DNA from: Rhizobium sp. Q54
GTDB taxonomy: Bacteria > Pseudomonadota > Alphaproteobacteria > Rhizobiales > Xanthobacteraceae
Assembly: GCA_945861265.1 (NCBI GenBank)
Contig: CAMAUC010000006.1
Location: forward strand, 1 to 64,000
Reading direction: 5' to 3'
DNA: 64,000 nucleotides
Positions 32,448 to 40,210 of this stretch are shown here, one piece after another (the stretch's first letter is position 1; each line of letters opens with the position of its first letter). The notes below the pieces were generated by a model. That model was not told the origin of the DNA and did no database searches. It saw only the letters and a program-made list of their open reading frames with translations. The translations under genes and the position numbers were made by a program.

Positions 32448-33335
32448 ATGCAAATTGGCTTCATCGGTCTGGGCAAAATGGGGCATCCGATGGCGCGGCG
32501 CCTGATCGAGGCCGGCCATACGCTGGTTGTTTTCGACACGCGCGGCGACGCGACCGCGCCATTGGTGGCGCTCGGCGCCCAACTGGCGTCGTCGCCGCGC
32601 GATGTCGCCGACCGCGTCGAGACAGTGATGGCGAGTTTGCCGGAGCCGCATATCGTCGCCAGCGTGGCGACGGGAGACAGCGGCGTCATTAACGGCAAAC
32701 GCATCAAGCGCTTCGTCGATCTGTCGACCACCGGCTCGCGCGCCGCCGCCGATATTGCCGCGCAGCTTGCCAAAAAGGACATCGCGCAAATCGATTCGCC
32801 GGTGTCCGGCGGCGTCGCCGGCGCGGTGAAGGGCACCTTGGCGGTGATGGTGTCGGGGCCGCAAGCCGATATCGACGTCGTCAAGGATGCGCTCGGCGTC
32901 TTTGGCACTGTGTTCGTCATCGGCAATCAGCCCGGCATGGCGCAGACGATGAAGCTCGCCAATAATTTCCTGTCGGCGACCGCGATGGCGGCGACGTCGG
33001 AAGCGGTAGTGATGGGCGTGAAAGCGGGACTCGATCCGGCGATCATGATCGACGTCATCAATGCAGGCTCGGGCCGCAATACCGCCTCGACCGGCAAGTT
33101 TCCAAACGCTATTCTGCCGCGCACATTCGACGCCGGCTTTGCCACCGCGCTGATGCTCAAGGATGTGCGGCTGTGTCTGGCCGAAGCCAAGGCTGCCGGC
33201 GTGCCGACCGACATGATGGGCATGGTCGCCTCGCTGTGGGAACGCGTCGCCAGCGAGATCGGCGCCGACAAGGACTTCACCACTATCATCCAGCCGGTCG
33301 AGCGGCGCGCCGGCGTCATCGTCGGCAAAGTCTAA
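32448..33335 (+). CDS. 3-hydroxyisobutyrate dehydrogenase-family NAD(P)-dependent beta-hydroxyacid dehydrogenase
   Basis: A 295-residue enzyme with the N-terminal cofactor motif GFIGLGKMG, the substrate motif DSPVSGGVAGA (Ser120) and the catalytic lysine in MKLANN (Lys169). Members oxidise 3-hydroxyisobutyrate, tartronate semialdehyde or related hydroxyacids to semialdehydes. The sequence cannot settle which. It is divergent from the Emr operon across a spacer with a MarR-type palindrome and is followed by a metallohydrolase gene after 20 bases, so the two may share a transcript. Confidence 0.9.
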   Translation: MQIGFIGLGKMGHPMARRLIEAGHTLVVFDTRGDATAPLVALGAQLASSPRDVADRVETVMASLPEPHIVASVATGDSGVINGKRIKRFVDLSTTGSRAAADIAAQLAKKDIAQIDSPVSGGVAGAVKGTLAVMVSGPQADIDVVKDALGVFGTVFVIGNQPGMAQTMKLANNFLSATAMAATSEAVVMGVKAGLDPAIMIDVINAGSGRNTASTGKFPNAILPRTFDAGFATALMLKDVRLCLAEAKAAGVPTDMMGMVASLWERVASEIGADKDFTTIIQPVERRAGVIVGKV

Positions 33336-33355
33336 GCATTGGCGAGGGCATAATC

Positions 33356-34153
33356 ATGAGCGACGACATTCACGAAGTCTTTGCCGTCAAATATGCCGAA
33401 CACGCACGCAAGCGTTCGGAAAACTATGTGTTCGGCGATCCGCACGACGAGATGACGTCGATTGCCTATTACGTCTGGGTGATCAAGGGACCATCCGGCA
33501 CATTCGTCGTCGATACCGGTTTTGACGAAGCCGCTGCCAAAGAGCGAGGCCGCAAGATCATCAAGCCGGTCGGCGAGGGCCTGATGGCGCTCGGCATCCA
33601 GCCCGACAAGGTCGAGCACGTCATCGCCACGCACATGCACTGGGATCACGCCGGCAATTACGACCTGTTCCCGAACGCGCGCTACCACATCCAGGACGAG
33701 GAGATGGCTTACGCCACCGGCCGCTGCATGTGCCACAAGATGCTGCGCATCCCGTTCAGCGAGAGCGACGTGCAGGCGATGGTCAAAAAGGTATTCGCCT
33801 ATCGCTGCGAATTCCATGACGGCGCCGACGAACTGGCGCCGGGCATTACCGTGCACAAGATCGGCGGCCACTCCAAGGGCCTGCAATGCGTACGGGTCAA
33901 AACCAAACGCGGCTATGTCGTCGTTGCCTCCGACTGCTGTCATCTCTATTCGCACATGGACGAAGGCCGCGTCTTCCCGATTACCTATTCGATCGGCGAT
34001 ACGCTGGAGGGCTACCGGACCTTGTTGAAGCTCGCTACGTCCCGGCACCACTTCGTGCCGGGCCACGATCCGGAGGTGATGAATCTTTATCCCGCCGCGG
34101 CGCCGGGGCTTGAAGGTTGGATCGCGCGGCTGGATGTCGCGCCGAAGGTTTAA
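33356..34153 (+). CDS. Metallo-beta-lactamase-fold hydrolase, N-acyl-homoserine lactonase-like
   Basis: A 265-residue MBL-fold protein with the dinuclear metal motif THMHWDHAG (His93, His95, Asp97, His98), a further histidine in GGHSKG and the bridging aspartate in ASDCC. The layout resembles the AttM/BlcC lactonase branch, which opens the lactone ring of acyl-homoserine lactones or gamma-butyrolactone. GGCGAGGG precedes the ATG at 33356; the open frame from 33173 lies within the upstream gene. Paired with a hydroxyacid dehydrogenase, hydrolysis of a catabolic lactone is as likely as quorum quenching. Confidence 0.87.
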   Translation: MSDDIHEVFAVKYAEHARKRSENYVFGDPHDEMTSIAYYVWVIKGPSGTFVVDTGFDEAAAKERGRKIIKPVGEGLMALGIQPDKVEHVIATHMHWDHAGNYDLFPNARYHIQDEEMAYATGRCMCHKMLRIPFSESDVQAMVKKVFAYRCEFHDGADELAPGITVHKIGGHSKGLQCVRVKTKRGYVVVASDCCHLYSHMDEGRVFPITYSIGDTLEGYRTLLKLATSRHHFVPGHDPEVMNLYPAAAPGLEGWIARLDVAPKV

Positions 34154-34156
34154 CCT

Positions 34157-34274
34157 GTCCCGGGCGCAGCGCAGCACGAAGTGGTGCGCTGCAGAACCGG
34201 GACCGTCGTGCATTGTTGGGTGGAAAGGTCCCGGATCTGCGGCGCAGCGTTTCACGCCGCACCGCGTCCGGGAC
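34157..34274. repeat. Pair of palindromic intergenic repeat hairpins
   Basis: GTCCCGG...CCGGGAC bounds a first hairpin (34157-34203) with an inner GCAGCGCA/TGCGCTGC stem; a second (34228-34274) pairs GTCCCGGA with TCCGGGAC and has an inner GCGGCG/CGCCGC stem. This double element is of the dispersed type seen in Bradyrhizobium relatives. It lies between two convergent genes and could stop transcription from both sides. Confidence 0.85.
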
Positions 34275-34281
34275 ACTGAAG

Positions 34282-34842
34282 CTACACCAACCCCAACTCG
34301 CCAAACGCATTCTTGTGGTGTTCGGCGCTCTCAGCCGAGAAACAGCAGAAGATGACGCGCGACAGAACCGGCGAAGCGCCGCGCGAGAGGCCCGCCAGTT
34401 CCGACGCCACGGTGCCGACGGCGATGCGCGCGGCAAGGTCGGCGGGAAAGCGATAAATGCCGGTCGAGATCGCCGGAAAGGCCAGCGACGGCAAGCCGTG
34501 CTGTGCGGCGAGTGTTAGCGCGGTGCGGTAGCAACTGGCGAGCAGCGCCTGCTCGTCGGCGATGCCGCCCATCCACACCGGCCCGACCGCGTGAATGATC
34601 GCTTGCGCTTTCAGATCATAGCCGTGCGTGATCTTGGCATCGCCGGTATCGCAGCCGCCGAGCGCGCGGCATTCCTCGAGCAATTGCGGGCCGGCGGCGC
34701 GATGAATGGCGCCATCGACACCGCCGCCACCCAGGAGCGATGAATTCGCCGCGTTCACGATCGCTGCGACGTCCAGCGTGGTGATGTCGGCGATTTCGAT
34801 TTCCAGCCGGGCGCGGCCGATTTCGGCGAACAGTTCGGTCAT
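34282..34842 (-). CDS. Macrodomain protein, O-acetyl-ADP-ribose deacetylase-like
   Basis: A 186-residue single macrodomain. [18 protein letters not shown] and [14 protein letters not shown] are the ADP-ribose-binding loops with the conserved Asn and Asp used by the YmdB/MacroD class, and [13 protein letters not shown] is the second phosphate loop. It likely removes O-acetyl or aspartyl/glutamyl-linked ADP-ribose. It begins 12 bases after the patatin gene, in an operon with 3-hydroxybutyrate dehydrogenase; the link to PHB metabolism is unclear. Confidence 0.92.
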   Translation of the reverse strand: MTELFAEIGRARLEIEIADITTLDVAAIVNAANSSLLGGGGVDGAIHRAAGPQLLEECRALGGCDTGDAKITHGYDLKAQAIIHAVGPVWMGGIADEQALLASCYRTALTLAAQHGLPSLAFPAISTGIYRFPADLAARIAVGTVASELAGLSRGASPVLSRVIFCCFSAESAEHHKNAFGELGLV

Positions 34843-34854
34843 GGGGTTACTTTA

Positions 34855-35931
34855 TCACCCCCGCTCCGCATAAACCTCGGCCTGCAGATCGACGCTCGAA
34901 CGCACGCCGATATCGCTGTAATGCGCGTCGAGGAACCGTCGCGCGGCGCGCTGGCCGACCTTGCGCAGCAATTCGAGCGATTCGAAATCGTTGCGCAGCT
35001 TGGACGACGACGACAGCCGTTCGCCGAGACCTTCAAGAACGATGCGGTGCACGTTGATGCGGCGATATTCGTTCGGGCCCTTGCCGTGCGGAATGCGGCC
35101 CTGGTCGATCAGCCGGTTGACGAACTCGATGGCCCGCAGTTCCGCCATCAGCGCCGAATTGAACGTGATCTCGCTGACGCGGCCCATGATGTCGCGGGTC
35201 GAATGCGGGATCTTCTTGCGCACCAGCGGATTGATCTGGACGATGATGACGTCCTCGGTGTCGGTCGAGCGGAAGAACGGGTAGAGCACCGGATTGCCGA
35301 GATAACCGCCGTCCCAATAGGGCACGCCGTCGATCTCGACGGCGCGAAACACCGCCGGCAGGCAGGCCGAGGCCATCACCGCTTCGGCGGAAATCTTCTC
35401 GTGCGGAAATATGTGCAGACGCCCCGTCTGCACATTGGTGGCGGCGATGAAGATTTGCCGTGCATCGGCGCGCAACGCATCGAAATCGACGAAGCGTTCG
35501 ATCAGATCCTTGAGCGGATTGATGTTGAGCGGATTGAGATCGTAGGGCGACAAATATTGCGACCAGGCCGACAGCCAGTTGAAGGTCGGCGAGCCTTCGC
35601 CCGGCAGCAGCGTGAACAGCCGGTCGGCGACGGCACGTTGCAGCGGCGGCAGGTCGCCGCCGAGGCTCGCCGCGCGCCAGAAATCCGACAGCCGCTTGCG
35701 CGCTTCCCCGGGGCCGCCGCGCTTCAAGCCATCAGCCAGCATAACCGCGTTGACCGCGCCGGCGGACGTGCCGGATATGCCCTCGACCGTCAGCCTTCCG
35801 TCTTCCAGCAGATGATCGAGTACGCCCCAGGTGAAGGCGCCATGCGCGCCGCCGCCCTGCAAAGCAAGGTTGATGCGTTTCGGCTTTGGCGACTTGTCGC
35901 CGCCGAGCGCGCGCGTCAGGAAATCGATCAT
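34855..35931 (-). CDS. Patatin-like phospholipase/esterase
   Basis: A 358-residue patatin-family serine hydrolase. The oxyanion motif LQGGGAHGAF is at 24-33, the nucleophile is in GTSAG (Ser56) and the dyad aspartate in DGGYLG (Asp207). The C-terminal part after residue 260 is helical and typical of the larger alphaproteobacterial members that occur next to 3-hydroxybutyrate dehydrogenase. It has no signal peptide and is probably cytoplasmic. Because it begins ten bases after bdhA, hydrolysis of a lipid or short hydroxybutyrate oligomer is plausible; this is inference. Confidence 0.92.
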   Translation of the reverse strand: MIDFLTRALGGDKSPKPKRINLALQGGGAHGAFTWGVLDHLLEDGRLTVEGISGTSAGAVNAVMLADGLKRGGPGEARKRLSDFWRAASLGGDLPPLQRAVADRLFTLLPGEGSPTFNWLSAWSQYLSPYDLNPLNINPLKDLIERFVDFDALRADARQIFIAATNVQTGRLHIFPHEKISAEAVMASACLPAVFRAVEIDGVPYWDGGYLGNPVLYPFFRSTDTEDVIIVQINPLVRKKIPHSTRDIMGRVSEITFNSALMAELRAIEFVNRLIDQGRIPHGKGPNEYRRINVHRIVLEGLGERLSSSSKLRNDFESLELLRKVGQRAARRFLDAHYSDIGVRSSVDLQAEVYAERG

Positions 35932-35941
35932 CGGCTGCCGA

Positions 35942-36724
35942 TCACTGGGCTACCCAGCCGCCGTCGATCGAATAGGCCGAACCGGTGATCGTCGCTGCGC
36001 CGTCGCTGCACAGGAACACCGCCAGCGCGCCGATGCCTTCCGGCTTGGAGAACTGGTGCATTGGCTGCTTTTCCGACAACAGCGCGATTTCTGCCTCGCG
36101 GTTCGATTGGCCGGAGGCTTGCGCCCGCGCGTCGATTTGCTTCTGCACCAAAGGCGTCAGCACCCAGCCCGGGCAGATCGCGTTGCAGGTGACGCCGTCA
36201 TTGGCCGCTTCGATGGCGACGACCTTGGTCATGCCGACGATGCCATGTTTGGCCGCGACGTAAGCCACCTTCTGCGCGCTCGCCACCAGGCCGTGCGCCG
36301 AGGCGATGTTGATGATGCGGCCCCATTTGCGCTTCTTCATGCCGGGGATGGCGGCGCGGATGCCGTGAAACGCCGACGACAGATTAATCGCGATGATGGC
36401 GTCCCATTTGTCGATCGGGAAATCTTCGATGCTGGCGACATGCTGGATGCCGGCATTGTTCACCAGCACGTCGAGCGCGCCGAATTCCTTTTCCGTCGTC
36501 GCGATCATCGCCGCGATCTCGGAAGGCTTCGACATATCGGCCGGCGAATAAAGCGCCTTGATGCCGAAGTCCTTTTCGAGGCCCGCGCGTTCCTTTTCGA
36601 TCGCGTCCTTGTCGCCGAAGCCGTTGAGCATGATGTTGGCGCCGTCGGCGGCCAGCGCCCGCGCGGTGGCGAGGCCGATGCCGGAAGTGGAACCGGTGAC
36701 CAAAGCCGTTTTGCCTTTGAGCAT
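35942..36724 (-). CDS. bdhA: D-3-hydroxybutyrate dehydrogenase
   Basis: A 260-residue SDR converting (R)-3-hydroxybutyrate and NAD to acetoacetate, the mobilising step for PHB. The cofactor loop TGSTSGIG is at 10-17, NNAG at 89-92, Ser142 in NIASAH, and Tyr155/Lys159 in YVAAK. The segment CPGWVLTPLVQKQI and the long loop with QSNREAE before LLSEKQPMHQF are diagnostic of this enzyme. AGAGGACTTTC precedes the ATG. It heads the operon with the patatin and macrodomain genes. Confidence 0.95.
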   Translation of the reverse strand: MLKGKTALVTGSTSGIGLATARALAADGANIMLNGFGDKDAIEKERAGLEKDFGIKALYSPADMSKPSEIAAMIATTEKEFGALDVLVNNAGIQHVASIEDFPIDKWDAIIAINLSSAFHGIRAAIPGMKKRKWGRIINIASAHGLVASAQKVAYVAAKHGIVGMTKVVAIEAANDGVTCNAICPGWVLTPLVQKQIDARAQASGQSNREAEIALLSEKQPMHQFSKPEGIGALAVFLCSDGAATITGSAYSIDGGWVAQ

Positions 36725-36820
36725 GAAAGTCCTCTTGTCCGTGCGGCCGTGTCGGCCAAAGGGCGGGATGTCGGGGGCAGATTACCCGTAGGGAGGCGCG
36801 CTGAAACCTGCCCCTATTCT

Positions 36821-36835
36821 TATTGCATTGCAATA
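36821..36835. promoter_or_regulatory. 15-bp palindrome upstream of the Zur-like regulator gene
   Basis: TATTGCA-T-TGCAATA is a perfect inverted repeat followed by an alternating TATATAT tract, about 50 bases before the regulator start and 97 bases from bdhA. It could be an autoregulatory site for the Fur-family protein or a promoter element. It does not closely match a known Zur box that I can state with certainty. Confidence 0.5.
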
Positions 36836-36884
36836 TATATGTACGGAATGGCCCGAATGTGGAAACGTCGGGTTAGACTTGAGT

Positions 36885-37412
36885 ATGACGGCGGAGCGGC
36901 CCTTGGTTAAAGCCACACTGAAGAAATCACACAGTCGCGCGGTGTTTCCGACGCCGGGGCACGACCATGACCGCTGCGCCAGCGACGCGATCGCGCATGC
37001 CGAAGCGACCTGCCTTGCGCACAAGGAAAAGCTGACGCCGATCCGCCGCCGCGTGCTGGAGGCGCTTCTGGCCAGCCATGCGCCGCTCGGCGCCTATGAG
37101 CTGATCGACCGGCTGGCCGAGCAGGGCGCGCGTCCGGCGCCGATCACCATCTACCGCGCGCTCGATTTCCTGCGCGAGCAGGGGCTGGTCCATCGCATCG
37201 AAAGCCGCAACGCCTTCATCGCCTGCGCGCACAATCATGAGAGCGGCGATCCGGTGGTGTTCCTGATCTGCGAGAAATGCGGCGCGGTCGGCGAGGCGGC
37301 CTCGGCGGCTGTCGCCGAGACGATCAAAAGCGCCTCGCGCGCCGCCGGCTTCACGCCCAAGACGCCGGTGATCGAAATTTCCGGCGTCTGCGTGAACTGC
37401 AAGACGGCTTAG
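36885..37412 (+). CDS. zur: Fur-family transcriptional regulator, Zur-like
   Basis: About 175 residues. The winged-helix region TPIRRRVLEALLASHAPLGAYEL is followed by PAPITIYRALDFLREQGLVHRIES. The structural zinc cysteines are in CEKCG and the C-terminal CVNC, and metal ligands lie in HNHESGD. The histidine- and cysteine-rich start PGHDHDRC is characteristic of zinc regulators rather than Fur. I chose the ATG at 36885 because the only earlier start, TTG at 36828, lies inside a palindrome. No zinc transporter gene is adjacent, so the regulon is elsewhere. Confidence 0.87.
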   Translation: MTAERPLVKATLKKSHSRAVFPTPGHDHDRCASDAIAHAEATCLAHKEKLTPIRRRVLEALLASHAPLGAYELIDRLAEQGARPAPITIYRALDFLREQGLVHRIESRNAFIACAHNHESGDPVVFLICEKCGAVGEAASAAVAETIKSASRAAGFTPKTPVIEISGVCVNCKTA

Positions 37413-37518
37413 ATATTTCGCATCATCTTTGTTGATGCGTTTGATGACATGCTCGCGCTTGTCTTTGCCTGTCCCCTTGTGGGAGAGGGAGGGGAGCAAG
37501 CGATTGGAATAATTCTCT

Positions 37519-38424
37519 ATGTCCTCTCCCGGCACCCATCACACCACCCGTCCGCTCGACGCCGTGGCCATCGCGCTTACCGTGCTGCTGTGCCTGTCCT
37601 GGGGTTTCAATCAGGTCGCGGTGAAGCTGGCGATCCACAACATTCCGCCGCTGCTGCAAGGCGCCATCCGTTCATTTGTCGCGGCGGCTATTGTCGCCGG
37701 TTGGTGCCGGGTGCGCGGGATTTCCCTATTCGGTCGCGATGGCACCTTGTGGCCCGGCCTTGCCGCCGGCTTCACTTTCGGCGTCGAGTTCCTCTGCATC
37801 TATCAGGGTCTCGCTTACACCACGGCCACGCGCGCGGTGCTGTTTCTGTATCTGGCGCCGTTCTTTGTCGTGCTCGGCGCGCGCATTTTCTTGCCGGCCG
37901 ACCGCTTCAAGCTGTGGCAATGGATCGGCCTTTGCCTGTCCTTCGCCGGCATGCTGGTGGCGTTCGGATTGCCGACACCGGCGATCGATCCGCGCCAGAC
38001 CCTCGGTGACATACTGATGGTCGGCGGCGCGCTGGCCTGGGCGATCACCACCTTGATCATCAAGGCCAGCCGCCTCAACACCACCTCGGCCGAGAAGGTG
38101 ATGCTGTATCAACTGGTCATCTCGGCGCCGATGCTCGCCATAGGCGCCTTGGCGGCCGGCGAGACCATCACACATGTGCCGGACGCGCTGGCGCTCGGCG
38201 CGCTCGCCTATCAGACCGTCTGGGTGGTCAGCGTCACCTTCGTCATCTGGTTCTGGCTGATCAAGAATTATTCCGCCAACCGGCTGTCGGCCTTTTCCTT
38301 CCTGACACCTTTGTTTGGCGTTGCCGCCGGCCATCTGGTGCTGGGCGACCCTTTGACGTTTGCCTTTGCCGCCGCCGTCGCCCTGGTTGCCGGCGGGCTG
38401 GTACTGGTGAACAGGCCGCGTTGA
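37519..38424 (+). CDS. EamA/DMT-family transporter (10-helix)
   Basis: A 301-residue inner-membrane protein with two EamA repeats of five helices each (roughly 15-140 and 155-295). The first repeat holds LSWGFNQVAVKLAI and the second LTPLFGVAAGHLVLGDPL, the typical end of the family. Members export amino acids, metabolites or other small molecules, and substrate cannot be told from sequence. It lies between the Zur-like gene and ispG, without obvious operon partners. Confidence 0.92.
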   Translation: MSSPGTHHTTRPLDAVAIALTVLLCLSWGFNQVAVKLAIHNIPPLLQGAIRSFVAAAIVAGWCRVRGISLFGRDGTLWPGLAAGFTFGVEFLCIYQGLAYTTATRAVLFLYLAPFFVVLGARIFLPADRFKLWQWIGLCLSFAGMLVAFGLPTPAIDPRQTLGDILMVGGALAWAITTLIIKASRLNTTSAEKVMLYQLVISAPMLAIGALAAGETITHVPDALALGALAYQTVWVVSVTFVIWFWLIKNYSANRLSAFSFLTPLFGVAAGHLVLGDPLTFAFAAAVALVAGGLVLVNRPR

Positions 38425-38469
38425 CCGCATATTATAAGTCTGGCACTCCGGTGCGGTCAGGATCGCAAT

Positions 38470-39708
38470 ATGAGCACGAAAACACGTCATAAAACGGTCG
38501 CGGTGGACGTCGGCGGCATTGCCGTTGGCGGCGGTGCGCCGATTGTCGTGCAGTCGATGACCAATACCGACACGGCCGACGCCGAGGGCACCGCGCGCCA
38601 GGTCGCCGCGCTGGCACGGGCCGGTTCCGAATTGGTGCGCATCACCGTCGACCGGCCGGAAGCCGCCGCCGCCGTGCCGCGCATCAAGGAGCGGCTGGCG
38701 CAGATGAATGTGAACGTGCCGATCGTCGGTGACTTTCACTACAACGGCCACACATTGCTGACCGATTATCCGGCCTGCGCCGAGGCGCTCGACAAATACC
38801 GCATCAATCCCGGCAATGTCGGCTTCAAGAACAAGCGCGATCCGCAGTTCACCCAGATCGTCGAAATGGCGATCAGGCACAACAAGCCGGTGCGCATCGG
38901 CGTCAACTGGGGTTCGCTCGATCAGGAACTGCTCACCAAATTGATGGACGAGAATTCCAGGCAGCCCGAGCCGCTCGACGCGCGCGCGGTGATGCACGAA
39001 GCCATGGTGCAGTCGACGCTGTTGTCGGCGGCGCGGGCCGAGGAAATCGGCCTGCCGAAGAATCGCATCATCCTGTCGGCCAAGGTTTCCGCCGTGCAGG
39101 ATCTGATCGCGGTCTATACCGAACTGGCGCGCCGCTCCGATTACGCGCTGCATCTCGGCCTGACAGAAGCCGGCATGGGCTCAAAAGGCATCGTTGCCTC
39201 GTCGGCCGCGATGGGCGTGCTGCTGCAACAGGGCATCGGCGACACCGTGCGCGTCTCGCTGACGCCGGAGCCGAATGGCGACCGCACGCTCGAAGTACAA
39301 GTCGCGCAGGAATTGTTGCAGACCATGGGCCTGCGCACCTTCGTGCCTCTGGTCGCCGCGTGCCCCGGCTGCGGCCGCACCACATCGACGACATTCCAGC
39401 AACTGGCCGGCGACATCCAGAGTTTCATCCGCACCTCGATGCCGGAATGGAAGACGCGCTATCCCGGCGTCGAGACACTCAACGTCGCGGTGATGGGCTG
39501 CATCGTCAACGGACCGGGCGAGAGCAAGCACGCGGATATCGGCATTTCGCTGCCCGGCACCGGCGAAACGCCGACCGCGCCGGTCTTTGTCGATGGCAAG
39601 AAAGTCGCGACTTTGCGCGGCGCCACCGTGGCCGCCGACTTCAAGCAGATGGTGGTCGACTACATCGAGCGCCGCTTCGGCGCCGGCTCGCGCACGGCCG
39701 CCGAGTGA
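38470..39708 (+). CDS. ispG: 4-hydroxy-3-methylbut-2-en-1-yl diphosphate synthase
   Basis: A 412-residue enzyme of the MEP isoprenoid pathway (GcpE). It reductively opens methylerythritol cyclodiphosphate using a 4Fe-4S cluster. The ligands are visible: Cys298 and Cys301 in CPGCG, Cys344 in GCIVNGPGE and Glu351 right after. The N-terminal TIM-barrel part shows [10 protein letters not shown] and FHYNGH. AGGATCGCAAT precedes the ATG. The window also has ispA further on, consistent with isoprenoid synthesis from this chromosome. Confidence 0.97.
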   Translation: MSTKTRHKTVAVDVGGIAVGGGAPIVVQSMTNTDTADAEGTARQVAALARAGSELVRITVDRPEAAAAVPRIKERLAQMNVNVPIVGDFHYNGHTLLTDYPACAEALDKYRINPGNVGFKNKRDPQFTQIVEMAIRHNKPVRIGVNWGSLDQELLTKLMDENSRQPEPLDARAVMHEAMVQSTLLSAARAEEIGLPKNRIILSAKVSAVQDLIAVYTELARRSDYALHLGLTEAGMGSKGIVASSAAMGVLLQQGIGDTVRVSLTPEPNGDRTLEVQVAQELLQTMGLRTFVPLVAACPGCGRTTSTTFQQLAGDIQSFIRTSMPEWKTRYPGVETLNVAVMGCIVNGPGESKHADIGISLPGTGETPTAPVFVDGKKVATLRGATVAADFKQMVVDYIERRFGAGSRTAAE

Positions 39709-39736
39709 GCGCCAAAATCTTGAAAAAGAAAAAATC

Positions 39737-40168
39737 TTGAAAGCCAAACCATTCCTGATCGGATTTTTGTGCGTGATGCTGGCCTTGGTCGCCGGCTCGA
39801 TCTATCTCGCCGCCACTACCGACCGCGCCGACAAGGCGCTTGTCGCGGTCGCGTCGCCGGACGGCAAATACAAGGCGGTGCGACTGACCGTGTCGAACGA
39901 CACCCCGGTGAACTTCTGCGTCGATACGATCGCCATTTTTCTGTCGGTCTATCCGGACAGTTTCGTGTCCAGCGACAGCGCCTATCAGGTCTATAGCGGC
40001 CCCTGCGCGACGCCGGCCAAGCGTAGCGCCTTTCCGAAGATCGAATGGCTGGCCAACAACAAGGTCAGGATTACCTATGCGCCCGAGCCCGGCGTCGGCA
40101 AGCCGCCGCGCCTGAAGGAACGCGACATGTCGCTGTTCGTCGATATTGCATATGTGAAGGTGGAGTAG
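39737..40168 (+). CDS. Small membrane-anchored or secreted protein of unknown function
   Basis: A 143-residue protein that I do not recognise. It opens with a single hydrophobic segment after two lysines (KAKPFLIGFLCVMLALVAG), either a signal peptide or an N-terminal anchor, followed by about 115 soluble residues with the phrase VASPDGKYKAVRL and two cysteines in a likely periplasmic domain. The best start is a TTG at 39737, 28 bases after ispG; no ATG is available upstream in frame. It ends before a strong hairpin. Confidence 0.65.
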   Translation: MKAKPFLIGFLCVMLALVAGSIYLAATTDRADKALVAVASPDGKYKAVRLTVSNDTPVNFCVDTIAIFLSVYPDSFVSSDSAYQVYSGPCATPAKRSAFPKIEWLANNKVRITYAPEPGVGKPPRLKERDMSLFVDIAYVKVE

Positions 40169-40176
40169 GCGGCTTT

Positions 40177-40202
40177 GTCGTCCCCGCGAAGGCGGGGACG
40201 AC
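40177..40202. terminator. Bidirectional terminator/palindromic repeat between convergent genes
   Basis: GTCGTCCCCGC and GCGGGGACGAC pair perfectly (11 bases) around GAAG. It lies nine bases after one stop and eight from the other. The TCCCCGCGAAGGCGGGGA core is a common dispersed element in this group of bacteria. Confidence 0.85.
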
Positions 40203-40210
40203 GATCACGC

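Noticed and set aside
36828-37412. Longer Zur-like protein starting at TTG 36828
   Set aside because: The start lies inside a 15-bp palindrome and adds residues unlike the family; ATG 36885 is better placed.
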